Positions 18,890-28,598 of a DNA stretch of 64,000 bases are shown piece after piece. A program made the position numbers and the translations under genes. Under the pieces are notes generated by a model. That model searched no databases and was not told the origin of the DNA. It was given only the letters and a program-made list of their open reading frames with translations. Where the stretch lies: NCBI GenBank assembly GCA_016713535.1, contig JADJOY010000022.1, positions 62,001 to 126,000 on the forward strand, in the 5' to 3' direction. Within the stretch, counting starts at the first letter, position 1. Every line of letters begins with the position of its first letter. The stretch is from JADJOY01 sp016713535 [NCBI: Deltaproteobacteria bacterium]. Lineage in GTDB: Bacteria; JADJOY01.

Positions 18890-19955
18890 ATGGCAACCCT
18901 CCGCGCGCGGCTTTTCCGGCACGTCTACCTGGCGTGGCCGGGCCTCGCGGGGCTCGGCCTGGCGGCAAGGAGCGCGGGGCTCCTGGCGCTCGATTGGGTG
19001 CGAGCGGGTGGTTCCCCGACCCGATCTGGGCTCGTCGGCGGGCGCACCTGCGCGCGCTGCGGGATCGAGGCGCGCGTACCGGGCGTTTCGCTCGCCGCCG
19101 ACGGACGGTGTGTCGAGTGTCGCGCCAGCGCCCCCCCGGCGGGCGTTGCGCTCCCGGGCGGCCGCGGCGCGATCACGCTGGCGCGGATCAGCGAGCCCGA
19201 GGTGCGAGCGGCGCTCACCCCCGTGGGGATGGCCGCATCGACGCGCTGGTCGCGCTCTCCGGCGGCAAGGACAGCCTGGTGACCCTGACGAGCGCGGTGG
19301 CGCTCGGCCTGCGGCTCGAGGCGCTCACCCTCGACAACGGATTTCTCCTGGCGCCCGCGCTCGACGCATGCCGGTCGTGGTGCGAGCGGCTCGCCGTGCC
19401 GCTCATCGTGGTGCGCGCGCCGCTGCACGAGAGCGTGCGCGGCGCGCTCGAGCGCAAACGCCTGCTGCCATGGCCATGCGTCGAATGCTTCGACCACCTC
19501 ACCCGCGCGCTCCTCGAGACCGCGCGCCGGCTCGCCGCGCCGACCATCCTGACCGGGCTTCGCTACCGCTGGACGGGTGACCGCTCGCTGGCGGCGGCGA
19601 GCGAGGCCTTCGCGGCCTACGCGCCTCCGGCATTTGCCGCCGGGATCTCGGTCGTGAATCTCCCCGCGGCGCTCGCGCTCGGGGAAGCGGAGGAGCGCGA
19701 GCTCCTCGCCCAGCACGGCTGGACCGATCCCGGGCTCGCGGGGCACTCGACCAACTGCCTGCTGCCGGCGCACTTCGAGCATCTCCACCGCGAGCGCACC
19801 GGCCACCCCCACGATTCGGTGCGATTCGTCGCGCTGGAGGCGCGACTCGGCGTGATCTCGCGGGAGGTCGCGATCGAGCGCATGCGCGGCGCGGCGCCCG
19901 ACCCCGCGCACGCCGCCGAGCTCGCGCGGCGGCTCGCCGCCGGAGCGGACCGTGA
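18890..19955 (+). CDS. PP-loop ATPase, WbpG-like N-acetyl sugar amidotransferase (two frame breaks)
   Basis: A likely ATP-dependent amidotransferase. The N-terminal zinc-knuckle-like pair CARCGIEARVPGVSLAADG with following CVEC mirrors WbpG-type sugar amidotransferases, and the pyrophosphatase loop LVALSGGKDSLVTL follows. TtuA/TtcA-type thiolases share the fold and are the alternative. One base seems missing in the C-run at 19218-19222 (needed to join ALT to RGDGRIDALVALSGG) and one near 19951 (which would give a TGA at 19953-19955 and GTGA coupling to the next gene). With both restored the span is exactly 356 codons. WbpG normally works with a glutaminase subunit; none is adjacent. Confidence 0.55.
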
Positions 19956-21005
19956 TCCGGGTCGCGGCGCTCGACGACGCGGCCGGCTCGGCCTACGACG
20001 CCTTCGTCGAGGCGCACCCGCTCGCCTCGGTCTTCCACTCCCCGGGGTGGCTCGAGAACGTGTGCCGGGCGCTTCGTGCCGAGCCGCAAACCCTGGTCGC
20101 CTGGCACGGCGCAGAGCTGGTGGGCGCGCTCCCGCTCGTGCGCCTCGTCAGCCCGCTGCGCGGCGCGCGCTTGCTGTCGCTGCCGTTCTGCCGCTACCTG
20201 CCGCCGCTCGCCACCGACGACGCCGTGCTCACCGCTCTCGTCGCGGCGAGCGTCGCGCTGGGGGAACGCCTCGGGTGCCGGTTCGTGGAGCTGCGTACGG
20301 GTCCGCTCGCGTCCCTGCCGGCCGGTGGCGAATCACGGTGCTTCTTCGACACCTGGAGCGTCGATCTCACCGGTGGCGAGCAGGCCTGCTGGAAGGGCCT
20401 CCACTCCGCGGCACCCGCCGCGCGGTAGCTTCGCGGCGAACGGCGGTGTCGTGGTGCAGGAAGTCTCGACCCCCGAGGGTTACCGGATCCTGGCCCGCCT
20501 CGACCGGCTCACCCGGCGGCGGCAAGGTGTCCCGAGCCATCCGCGCTCGTTCGTGCTCGGGCTCGGCGAGCGCTTCGAGCCCGGCGGGCGCGCGCTGCTC
20601 TTGCTCGCGATCCGCGACGGCGAACCGATCGCCGCCGAGCTCGCGCTGCGCCACGGCGCCACCTGGCACGGCATCCTCGGCGTGGACGCGGGCGAACCCG
20701 CCCGCCACTCGCGCGCCTCGGCGCTCTTGATCTGGGAGGCGATGCGGCACGCGATCCGAAGCGGCGCGAGCCGCTTCGACCTCGGGCCGGCGCATCGCGC
20801 GAACCTCGGGCTCACCGCCTTCAAGCGGCGGTTCGGTGCCACGCCGGCCCCGGCCGACACGGTGACGTTCGCTCTCTCCGGCGCGGCCCCCGACGAGGCG
20901 AACATCGATCGGCCGTGGATCCGTGTGGCCCGCGGCACGTTGCGGCCCCTGCCCGCGCCCCTCCACGACGCCGTCTCGCCGATCCTCGCCCGCGAGGTCG
21001 CGTGA
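19952..21005 (+). CDS. FemAB-like GNAT-fold acyltransferase (one frame break)
   Basis: Acyltransferase of the FemAB/peptidoglycan-bridge-like (Acetyltransf_6) group, which transfers aminoacyl or acyl groups to amine or sugar acceptors. Visible blocks: FVEAHPLASVFHSPGWLE near the start, LPLVRLVSPLRGARLLSLPF, and in the C-terminal half LLLLAIRDGEPIAAELALRH, LIWEAMRHAI, FDLGPAH and LTAFKRRFGA, the usual FemAB signature end. An extra C near 20412-20416 breaks the frame; removing one base gives exactly 351 codons. It starts in a GTGA overlap with the PP-loop gene and ends in another with the radical SAM gene, so the three are coupled. Confidence 0.75.
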
Positions 21006-22050
21006 TCCCGCCCACCACGTTGTGGCGTGCGTTCCGCGTGTTCCGTGCGTGGCGGCGCGGCGAGCGCGGCGTGCCGCTCTCGGTCACCTACTTCGTGAAC
21101 GGGCAGTGCAACCTGCGCTGCCGCGGATGCTTTTCTTCGAGCATCCGCCGGAACCGGAGCCCGCGCCACGCGAGCTCGACACCGCGGAAGCCAAGGCGCT
21201 GATCGACCACGTCGCCGGGCTGGGAGTGCCGTTCCTGGAGCTGGTGGGCGGCGAGCCGTTCCTGCGCCGCGACCTCCTCGAACTCGCGCGCCACGCCCGC
21301 GCCCGCGGCCTGTGGTGCGGCGTCACCACCAACGGCACGCGTTTCCCCGAAACAGCGCTCGACGAGGTGCGCAGCGTGTTCCGCACGGTGTTCGTCTCGG
21401 TCGACGGCTTCGAGGACGCGCACGACCGCGTCCGCGGCGCCGGCACGTACCGCAAGACCCTCGAGGGACTACACCGCTTGCTCGCCGCACGCGGGCCGGC
21501 GCTGGTCGGCGTGAGCACGATCGTCGGCCCGGAGAACCTCGCGACGCTCGGTGCGTTCGGCGAGCACCTCCGCGGGCTCGGGGTCCAGCAGTGGGTGCTA
21601 TCGTCGGGCCTGGCCCCCGCGCCGTCGGTCGACCCCGCGAGCGCCGCGATCGCGCTCGCCTCGGTGCGCCGCATGCGCCGTGAGCATCCAGGCTTCATCC
21701 CTCAGGACGAGCGCTTCTTCGACGCGCTGCTCGCCTTCCATCGCGGCGAGGGCCGCTACGGCTGCGACGTCGAGCAGCTCCTCCACGTCTCGGTCACGCC
21801 GGGTGGTGAGACGTCGGCGTGCTGTACCTGGCCGGTGCCGCTCGGCCGCGCTCGGGACGGCGCGCTCGGCGCCACGCTCGCGGCGGTTCCGCGCGCCGCA
21901 TTCGACCCGGTGACCGCGTGTGGCGGCTGCGTGCGCCACGACTACGCCTACACGATGCGCCTCTTCCGGCGGCCCTGGCCGGCCCTGGTGGCGGAAGCGC
22001 TGGTGCTCGCCGCCGGCCCGAGCCTCGCCGCCCCGCGTGGTGCGACCTAG
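21002..22050 (+). CDS. Radical SAM enzyme with SPASM-like C-terminal cysteines (one frame break)
   Basis: The 4Fe-4S/AdoMet motif CNLRCRGC lies at about residue 38, with ELVGGEPFLRRDLLEL as the following GGEP-type strand. The C-terminal half carries several further cysteines (YGCDVEQL, ACCTWP, CGGCVRHDY) suggesting auxiliary clusters of the SPASM/twitch kind. One T is missing in the run at 21130-21134, directly after the cluster motif; restoring it gives exactly 350 codons. The GTG start overlaps the FemAB-like stop. Substrate unknown. The PP-loop/FemAB/radical SAM trio reads as a single biosynthetic unit. Confidence 0.8.
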
Positions 22051-22098
22051 CTCGATCCGATTCCGGCTCGATGCGTACTCACTCATCGGATCGCCCTC

Positions 22099-22156
22099 GT
22101 AGCGCGGGGGCTCGTCCCGCGCAAAGCGCGCGGCGGGGGACAAGCCCCCGCGCTAC
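22099..22156. repeat. 58-bp REP-like hairpin between convergent genes
   Basis: GTAGCGCGGGGGCT at 22099-22112 is perfectly inverted at 22143-22156 (AGCCCCCGCGCTAC); the inner arms GTCCC/GGGAC extend the stem. It lies between two convergent radical SAM genes. The size and GC-rich arms suit either a REP/MITE-like dispersed element or a bidirectional terminator. No T tract. Confidence 0.6.
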
Positions 22157-22206
22157 CTTCGTTGCCGTGCGCAAAACGGTTTGCGGGCGGATTCGCGGGC
22201 GGTACT

Positions 22207-23754
22207 TCAACCGCGAGCGGCGGCCGACGAGTGGCCCGCCGGCTTCAGCGGACGCTCTGCGGAATCACTCTCGCTCCCGAGCAGCGCGCGCAAGCGGAAC
22301 ATCGCGCCGACCTTGACCGTCGCCGCGAAGTCACGGACCGCGGCTCCGTCGACGAAGAACGGGTAGCTCGCGACGTGGACGAAGCGCGCGAGCCGGCCCC
22401 AGGGGCGGCGCATGAGCCGCGCCAGCAACGGCCGGAGCCAGCGGGGCGCGGCGACGTAGACCGGCAGCATCCGCGACAGCGAGAACGCGAGGTCGGCGTG
22501 CGCGTAGCGAAGCGGGGAGCGGCCGTGATAGCTGCCGTGTCCGTCCTCGATCGCCGCCTCGTCCTCGGCGGTGAGCAGCCCGCGGTCGACGCACTCGCGC
22601 AGAAGCGGCGTGCCGGGGAGCGGGAAGAAGACGAAGCTCTTCACCGCGTCGGCGCGCGACTCGGCGGCGAGCTCGACCGTGGACCACAGATCGGCGGGCG
22701 TCTCGTCGGGGAAGCCGAAGATCGCGTCGACGTAGAGGCGAATCCCGGCGGCGCGGATGCGACGCGCGGCGTCCAGCACCGCGGTGGTGGGCATCGGTCG
22801 CGCTCGGATCGCCTCGTTCACGCGCTCGCTTCCGACCTCGAGCCCCATCGCCAGCTCGGTACAGCCGGCCGCGACCAGCGCGCGGAGCATGCGATCGGAG
22901 ACGAGCAGCGGGTAGGCGTTGCCCCAGAACGGAAGCCCCACCCGCTCGCGGTACGGGCCGGCCAGCTCCTCGACCCAGCGTTCGTCGAGGGCGAAGAGCT
23001 CGTCGACGAACGCGATGCTGCGCGGCCGGTAGCGAGCCTTCGCCTCGACCAGCTCGCTCACCACGCTCGGCACCGAGCGCCGCCGCAGGAACTTCCCCAC
23101 GCCCCGCTCACGGTGGAGGTCCTGGAGCGCGGTGTTGGTGCAATACGTACAGCGAAACGGACAACCCCGTAACGTGTTGCAGGCGAGCGCCGACTCCGCC
23201 ACTCCCTCGCGGCGGAAGAGCTCGCGATCGGGGAACGGCAGCGCATCGAGCTCGGGCCTCGCCGCACGGTTCGGCCCCTCGACCACCGTGCCGTCGGCGC
23301 GCCGCGTCCACAGACCGGGGATCGTCTCGGTGCTCTCGCCACGCTCGAGGGCCCGGGCGAGCTCGCGGATCACGTCCTCGCCCTCGCCCACGCACACGAA
23401 GTCCGCCCAGCCCGCCTCGGCGGTGCGGCGCGGCAGCATGGTGGCGTGCACGCCGCCCGCCACCACCGGCACGCCGAGGCGTTCGCGCACCAGCCGCGCG
23501 AAGTGCGAGAGACCACCCACCAGGTTGGTCCACACCGACACCCCGACCAGGTCGGGGCGGAACCCGCGCACGCGGGCCAGCACCTCGTCCCAGGTGGGAC
23601 CGAGGACCGAGAGCGCGCCGAGGTCGACGTAGGGGTGGTTGCGGAACCCGGGGTCGAACACCAGCCCGACCTCGTGACCGTCGGCGGCGAGCGCCGCTGA
23701 CAGGTACTCGAGGCCGATCGACTCGGCGACCTGGTGGAAGAAGAGGACCCGCAC
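22207..23754 (-). CDS. B12-binding radical SAM protein
   Basis: A 515-residue protein with the BchE-like layout: N-terminal B12-binding Rossmann domain (RVLFFHQVAESIGLEYLSAA, PDLVGVSVWT, PVVAGGVHATMLP, VGEGEDVIREL) and then a radical SAM barrel with CPFRCTYC at about 220 and DELFALDERWVEEL, LEVGSERVNE and IFGFPDETPADLW. Enzymes of this group do methylations and ring or chain rearrangements on lipids, tetrapyrroles or antibiotics. The GTG at 23754 places the beta1 strand first and was chosen for that. It is alone on its strand here, facing the upstream radical SAM gene. Confidence 0.88.
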   Translation of the reverse strand: MRVLFFHQVAESIGLEYLSAALAADGHEVGLVFDPGFRNHPYVDLGALSVLGPTWDEVLARVRGFRPDLVGVSVWTNLVGGLSHFARLVRERLGVPVVAGGVHATMLPRRTAEAGWADFVCVGEGEDVIRELARALERGESTETIPGLWTRRADGTVVEGPNRAARPELDALPFPDRELFRREGVAESALACNTLRGCPFRCTYCTNTALQDLHRERGVGKFLRRRSVPSVVSELVEAKARYRPRSIAFVDELFALDERWVEELAGPYRERVGLPFWGNAYPLLVSDRMLRALVAAGCTELAMGLEVGSERVNEAIRARPMPTTAVLDAARRIRAAGIRLYVDAIFGFPDETPADLWSTVELAAESRADAVKSFVFFPLPGTPLLRECVDRGLLTAEDEAAIEDGHGSYHGRSPLRYAHADLAFSLSRMLPVYVAAPRWLRPLLARLMRRPWGRLARFVHVASYPFFVDGAAVRDFAATVKVGAMFRLRALLGSESDSAERPLKPAGHSSAAARG

Positions 23755-23913
23755 GCGCCGTCCGTCCGTGCGCCACCGCCGGGGGCGGCGCTCGGCGCCG
23801 AGACTACGGTGGCGGCGGCGTAGGCGCCAACCCGCGTGGCGCACGCCACGCCCGGGAGCAGCAACGCCGCGGGGTGGCGAGCCCCGCGGCGTTGGTGGGG
23901 AAGGCGACGCGGA

Positions 23914-25272
23914 TCAGGCGCCCTTGGCGAGCGCGCTCCCCGTGGTCTTGAGCGGCTTCTCGATCATCTGGATCCAGGTCTTCTCGTCCCCCGGCTTCCA
24001 GCTCTGCGGGTACATGTAGAAGAGCCGCATCTCGTACTGGCCCTTCTCGAGCGGGAAGAGGTCGAACTTGAACGCGACCTCGCCGAGCGACCCGGGCACG
24101 TTCTCCGGGCTGTCCTCGGTGGCGGCGTCGTCGGTGTAGGTCAGGTTCGTCACGGGAACGAGCGGCTTGGGCATCTCGACGTACCACAGGAAGGTGCCGG
24201 GCTTGCCTGTCACCAGGTGCCAGTCGGGCTTCTTGGGATCGAGCTCCTTCTCGTCGTCCGTGGTGGTGCCGTCGATCACGTGCCACGGGTCCTTCGCCCC
24301 TGGGCTCGGCCGGTAGTACTTCATGCCCTTGGCGCTCTCGTTCATGTCCACCGAGAGCTTGAACCAAGCCTCTTTCGCGACGGCCGGGAAGTTGATGGTC
24401 TGGTTGATCTTGGCCGGTGCCTGGTGGAAGTCGCGGTAGTAGGTCGCAAACACCTGCACCGTGGGCGCCACGTCGATGCCCATGAACGAGAGGCTGTTCT
24501 TCACCATGCGGATCGCGCGCACCGGCCCGTCGAGGTAGGCGGCGACCTTCGAGTCCCACTCCTCCTCGTCGAAGCTCAAGCTGAGCCAGAGCAGGGTCTT
24601 GATGTAGGTGCGCAGCTTCAGGCGGTCGACGAAGTTCACGCCCGAGCCGCCGGAGGAGGTCGGGATGGTGATGTTGGAGAAGAAGATGTTGTCCTTCCCC
24701 GGCGTGTATTGCATCGAGTAGTTCTTGGCCGTGACCTTCTCGGCCGCCGGGTCGTACGTGACGTAGTCCGCGCTCGAGCGCGGCGCCTTGTCGGCGAACG
24801 CGAACAGGTAGGCCCAGCCGCTGGTGCCATCGACCGGATCGCTGATCGCGATCTCGACCCCTTCGGTGGCGCCCGCGGGCCAGCTCGCCGCGTCGATGCG
24901 CGCCCCGGTGTCGTCGGCCATGAACACGACCTCGTCCTGCTTGTCGAGGACGCCGTTGCCGTCACCGGGGTTCGCTTCCTTGCCGCCCGGGAACACGTAC
25001 GCGCCTGCGGCGGTCTTCTCGTCGACCTGGAACGGGATCGGCGCCACGCCGGACGGACCGGCGGCGAAGAGGCCGAGCTGGTCGATCTTCTTCCCGACCA
25101 GCGCGCTCACCACGTCACCGGTGGTCACGACCGGGTCGGGTGTGCGGTGGAGCGTCTTGGTGGGCGCGGCCCCTGTCGAGCCGTCCTGCGCCACGGCGAT
25201 CCCCGACGCTCCCAGGCTGATCAACCCCGCCAACGCGATGCGAACTCCCGAGCCAACTCGATCCCCATTCAT
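23914..25272 (-). CDS. Exported protein of unknown function
   Basis: A 452-residue secreted or periplasmic protein: Sec signal peptide (about residues 1-28, ending GIAVAQDG), no further membrane segment, many aromatic beta-strand-like blocks. A D/N/G-rich loop NPGDGNGVLDKQDEVVFM at about 100-117 resembles a calcium-binding or dockerin-like loop. I recognise no family. It lies between B12-type radical SAM genes with a 212-base gap to the next (divergent) gene. Start choice: ATG giving the clean signal peptide. Confidence 0.6.
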   Translation of the reverse strand: MNGDRVGSGVRIALAGLISLGASGIAVAQDGSTGAAPTKTLHRTPDPVVTTGDVVSALVGKKIDQLGLFAAGPSGVAPIPFQVDEKTAAGAYVFPGGKEANPGDGNGVLDKQDEVVFMADDTGARIDAASWPAGATEGVEIAISDPVDGTSGWAYLFAFADKAPRSSADYVTYDPAAEKVTAKNYSMQYTPGKDNIFFSNITIPTSSGGSGVNFVDRLKLRTYIKTLLWLSLSFDEEEWDSKVAAYLDGPVRAIRMVKNSLSFMGIDVAPTVQVFATYYRDFHQAPAKINQTINFPAVAKEAWFKLSVDMNESAKGMKYYRPSPGAKDPWHVIDGTTTDDEKELDPKKPDWHLVTGKPGTFLWYVEMPKPLVPVTNLTYTDDAATEDSPENVPGSLGEVAFKFDLFPLEKGQYEMRLFYMYPQSWKPGDEKTWIQMIEKPLKTTGSALAKGA

Positions 25273-25484
25273 CCGCTAGCGCCTCCGTGAGGGTGAACGC
25301 CCGACCCTCAGGGGCCGAGCCGCGCCATCCTCTACCGTGTGGCGGCGGCGACGCAAGCTTTTGCGCTCTCCGGCGCGAAGGCGCGGCCGGCGCGACCGTC
25401 GCTTTGACCCTCGGAGAACGCGCCGCCTATGATGCGGCACCCCCTGAGCTCGCGCGCCGCATCCGTCCGCCACGCGCCGCATCC

Positions 25485-27102
25485 ATGCCCGAGGTCGTCC
25501 TCTTCCAGCCCGCCCTCGGGTACTGGGAGTATTTCGTCCGCGACGTGCCGATCTCGCTTCTCGCGGTCGCCCGTCAGGTGGCACCCCGGCACTCAGTCGA
25601 GCTGGTCGACGGTCGGATCCCGGGCTGGCGCGAGCGGCTCGCCACCGCGCTCGCGAGCAGGCCGCGGTGTTTCGGTATCACGGTCAAGACCGGACGGCCG
25701 ATCACGTTCGCGCTCGAGGCGGCGGCGATCGCGCGACGCGTCGCGCCTACGGTGCCGATCGTGTGGGGCGGCGTCCACCCCGAGCCTGCTGCCCGAGCAG
25801 ACGCTCGCGAACGCGGCGGTCGACGTCGTGGTGCAAGGCGAAGGCGAGGAGACGTTCCGCGAGCTGGTGGACGCGCTCGGAGACCCGTCGCCCGCTCTCT
25901 CCCGTGTACCGGGCCTGTGGCTGCGCCGCGACGGCGAGCTCGTCCACACCGGCGCCCGCCCGGTGGTGAGCCTGAACGCGCTCACGCCCCTGCCCTACGA
26001 GCTGGTGCGCTTCGCCGACTACGAGGGGCGCTCGGCGCTCGGGGCCGAGCGCGCGGGCTTCTTCGAGACCGGCCGCGGCTGCCCGTGGACCTGCCACTAT
26101 TGTTACAACGAGCGCTTCCACGACGCGCGCTGGCGGCCCTTCAAGGCGGAGAAGATCGTCGAGCACCTCCGCCACCTGCGCTCGTTCTGGGACGTGTCGA
26201 CGCTCTACTTCGTCGACGACAGCTTCTTCACCGACACCAAGCGGCCGGTCGACCTCGCCGACACCCTGCTCGACGAGGACTTCCGTCTCACCTGGCGCTG
26301 CGAGGGCTGCGTCCACGATCTGGCTCGGCTCACCGACGACGAGCTCGCCCGGATCCGCCGCTCCGGCTGCGACTGGATCGCCATGGGCGTCGAGACCGGC
26401 TCGGCACGGCTTCGCGCGACCTACGACAAGCGCCTCGACCTGGCGCAGCTTCACGACGTGAACCGTCGGCTCGGGCGCGCCGGCATCCACGCCAACTTCA
26501 ACATCATGACGGGCTTCCTCGGCGAGGAGCTCGACGACCTGCGCGCGACCACTCACTTGGCGCTCGGGTTGCTGGACGAGAACCCGCGCGCCACCGTGCA
26601 GTCGTTCCAGGCGGCGGTGCCCTACCCGGGAACACGTTACGCGGGCGCGGTGGAGGAGGCGGGGTTTGCGCTCCCCGCGCGTCTCGAGGACTGGCAGCGC
26701 ACCAACCCCGAGGACTGGATGCGGTCAGTGCCGTGGCTCGATGCGAGGCGCCGCAACCTGCTGCGCAGCCTCTTCCTCGCCTCGCTGTTCGTGGACGGCA
26801 AGGTGCGCGAGCGCGCCGGTGCAGGCCCCGGTGGCTGGCCGCTCCGGCTCCTCGGCGCGCTCTACCGGCCGCTCGCGCGCCTCAGGATCCGGCATTTGAT
26901 CGCGGCCTTCCCGATCGAGGCGATCCTCTTCGACGCGTTGCTCAATCGCCGCTACGTGCGGGCCGCCGCGACGGCGTCCGCGCCCGCCGCTCGGACGGTG
27001 TTGCCTCCCGCGGGCCCCCAGGGCGGCCACCTCGGCGGCGCGGGCTGGGCCGGTGAGCCCGGCGGCACGCTTCGCGGGGGTGTCCCCGAGGCGCTCGCGT
27101 GA
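25485..27102 (+). CDS. B12-binding radical SAM protein (one frame break)
   Basis: From the ATG at 25485: B12-binding domain (PEVVLFQPALGYWEYF, SLLAVARQV, FGITVKTGRPITFAL, PIVWGGVHP), then a radical SAM barrel with CPWTCHYC at about 205, DDSFFTDTKR, MGVETGSARL and NIMTGFLGEELDDL. An extra C in the run at 25779-25782 moves the frame just after GGVHP; without it the gene is 539 codons. The C-terminal tail has helical extensions after the barrel, as in other members. The start is divergent from the exported protein gene. Confidence 0.82.
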
Positions 27103-27168
27103 TCCCCTCGCCACCTCCCTCGCTCGCCCCCGGGGACGTCGCATGTCGGCGTTTGCGCTCTCGTTTCT

Positions 27169-27198
27169 TTGACACTCGCGGAAACCGCGTGGTACCCA
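27169..27198 (+). promoter_or_regulatory. Possible sigma-70 type promoter before the 27360 operon
   Basis: A perfect TTGACA at 27169-27174 in a locally T-richer stretch is followed after 17-18 bases by GTACCC/TACCCA, a weak -10. It lies about 160 bases upstream of the SPASM gene at 27360, in the only sizeable gap in front of that three-gene run. Confidence 0.4.
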
Positions 27199-27248
27199 TC
27201 TCGCAATTCCCGGCGCCGCGTCACGTGGCCTGGGAGCCCCCCCAAGGA

Positions 27249-27332
27249 TCGGTGCGAACCGACCGGGTTCGCGCCCCGAGCATCGGGTCTCGCGATCCTC
27301 GCGAAGCTGGAAATGCCCCCGGGCCGAAGCCC
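27249..27332 (+). promoter_or_regulatory. Candidate structured leader of the 27360 gene
   Basis: Two hairpins with tetraloops: TCGGT-GCGA-ACCGA (27249-27262, GNRA loop) and GGGC-CGAA-GCCC (27321-27332), the latter flanked by further C/G runs. They lie between the putative promoter and the ATG at 27360. No B12 box (GCCACTGG-like) and no known riboswitch core was found, so the leader is only a suggestion. Confidence 0.25.
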
Positions 27333-27359
27333 CCGGCGGCTCGAGGAGCCTGAAGCTCG

Positions 27360-28598
27360 ATGGGACTCTGGAAGAACCTCAACGAGGTCTACGAGTTCCG
27401 GCGCGCCAAGCAGAACCTGCTCAATTCCGTCGCGTTCCGGATCGACCGGCCCCTCACCAAGCCCGAGAACGTCACCTTCCTGCTGACTCACGGCTGCAAC
27501 CTCACCTGCCACATGTGCGAGTGCGGCAGCGTGGGGGTGAACCCCGAGGGCGGCGGCTACATCGTCGCCAAGCGCGACGAGATGACGCGCGAGGAGTTCG
27601 CCCACGTCATCGACCAGCTCGACGAGTGGGGCGTCCGCAACCTGATCTTCTCCGGCGGAGAGGTGCTGCTGCGCAAGCACGACCTACTGGCGCTGGTCCG
27701 CTACGCGGCCGACAAGGGCTTCAACACCACCGTGGTGTCGAACTCGCTCTCCTGGAACGAGGACCTCGCCAAGACCGTCGCGGACGCCGGGCTCACCAAC
27801 TTCACGTCGTCGCTCGACGGCGCATGCGCCGAGACCCACGACAAGATCCGCGGCAAGGTCGGCTCGTTCGACAAGGTGGTGCGCACCCTGCGGCAGTTCG
27901 AGGCGCTCAAGCAGGCCTATCCGCGCCTCTCCACCAACACCACCACCGTGGTGCAGAAGGACAACTGGCGCGAGCTGCCGGCGGTCTGCGAGCTGCTCAC
28001 GGACTGCGGCGTGGGCTGCATCATGTACCAGGCGGTGAGCGGTGATTACCCGCACCTGCTGGTGCCCCTCGAGGAGCTCGACGAGCTCAAGGGCGTGCTC
28101 GCCAGGCTGCTCGAGATGCGCGCCGCCGGGGCCAAGATCTGGAACGGGCCCGAATACTTCGAGACACTGCCGCGCTACTACACCGAGAAGCTCGTCAACC
28201 AGGGCAGGTTCCACCTCGGCAACTGCCTCGCCGGCTACGACAACCTCATCATCTCTCCCAATGGCACCATCGACATCTGCGGCTACGGGCCGCACGGCGT
28301 GAGCCTGAAGGACGTGCCATTGCTCGAGCTCTGGCACTCGCAGGCGTACCGCGAGGCGCGCGAGCGCATCGCCAAGTGCGAGACCCAGTGCCTGTACCTC
28401 TGCTACCAGAAGACCGACGTCAACCAGCTCACCAAGCAGGTGAGCGGCGTGGTGAACCTTCGTCGGCGAGGCGCTGCGCAATTGAGCCACGCCCGCGTCG
28501 TCGCGAACGACCGCTCCACCCGCGCGCCCTCGACGCCGCCCCCCGCGAGACCGTCGAACCACGAACGAGGACAGGGATGGCCCAACGCCGTCGCGTGA
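27360..28598 (+). CDS. Radical SAM/SPASM-type enzyme
   Basis: A 412-residue protein, ATG at 27360. Cluster motif CNLTCHMC at about residue 44 with an extra Cys two residues on (CEC), SGGEVLLRKHDLLAL as the GGE strand, and a SPASM-like C terminus (NCLAGYDNL, ISPNGTIDICGYG, then CETQCLYLCYQK). This layout is seen in enzymes modifying peptides or acting on sugars/nucleosides; the substrate is not known. The last 45 residues are low-complexity and overlap the next gene by 22 bases, so the true end may be earlier if a frame error lies there. First of a three-gene run of radical SAM genes. Confidence 0.85.
   Translation: MGLWKNLNEVYEFRRAKQNLLNSVAFRIDRPLTKPENVTFLLTHGCNLTCHMCECGSVGVNPEGGGYIVAKRDEMTREEFAHVIDQLDEWGVRNLIFSGGEVLLRKHDLLALVRYAADKGFNTTVVSNSLSWNEDLAKTVADAGLTNFTSSLDGACAETHDKIRGKVGSFDKVVRTLRQFEALKQAYPRLSTNTTTVVQKDNWRELPAVCELLTDCGVGCIMYQAVSGDYPHLLVPLEELDELKGVLARLLEMRAAGAKIWNGPEYFETLPRYYTEKLVNQGRFHLGNCLAGYDNLIISPNGTIDICGYGPHGVSLKDVPLLELWHSQAYREARERIAKCETQCLYLCYQKTDVNQLTKQVSGVVNLRRRGAAQLSHARVVANDRSTRAPSTPPPARPSNHERGQGWPNAVA

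Noticed and set aside
27099-27353. 84-residue frame as a RiPP precursor between radical SAM genes
   Set aside because: Pro/Arg-rich, one Cys only, no leader/core pattern or repeats, and its start merely overlaps a GCG TGA stop, which happens by chance in this GC-rich DNA.
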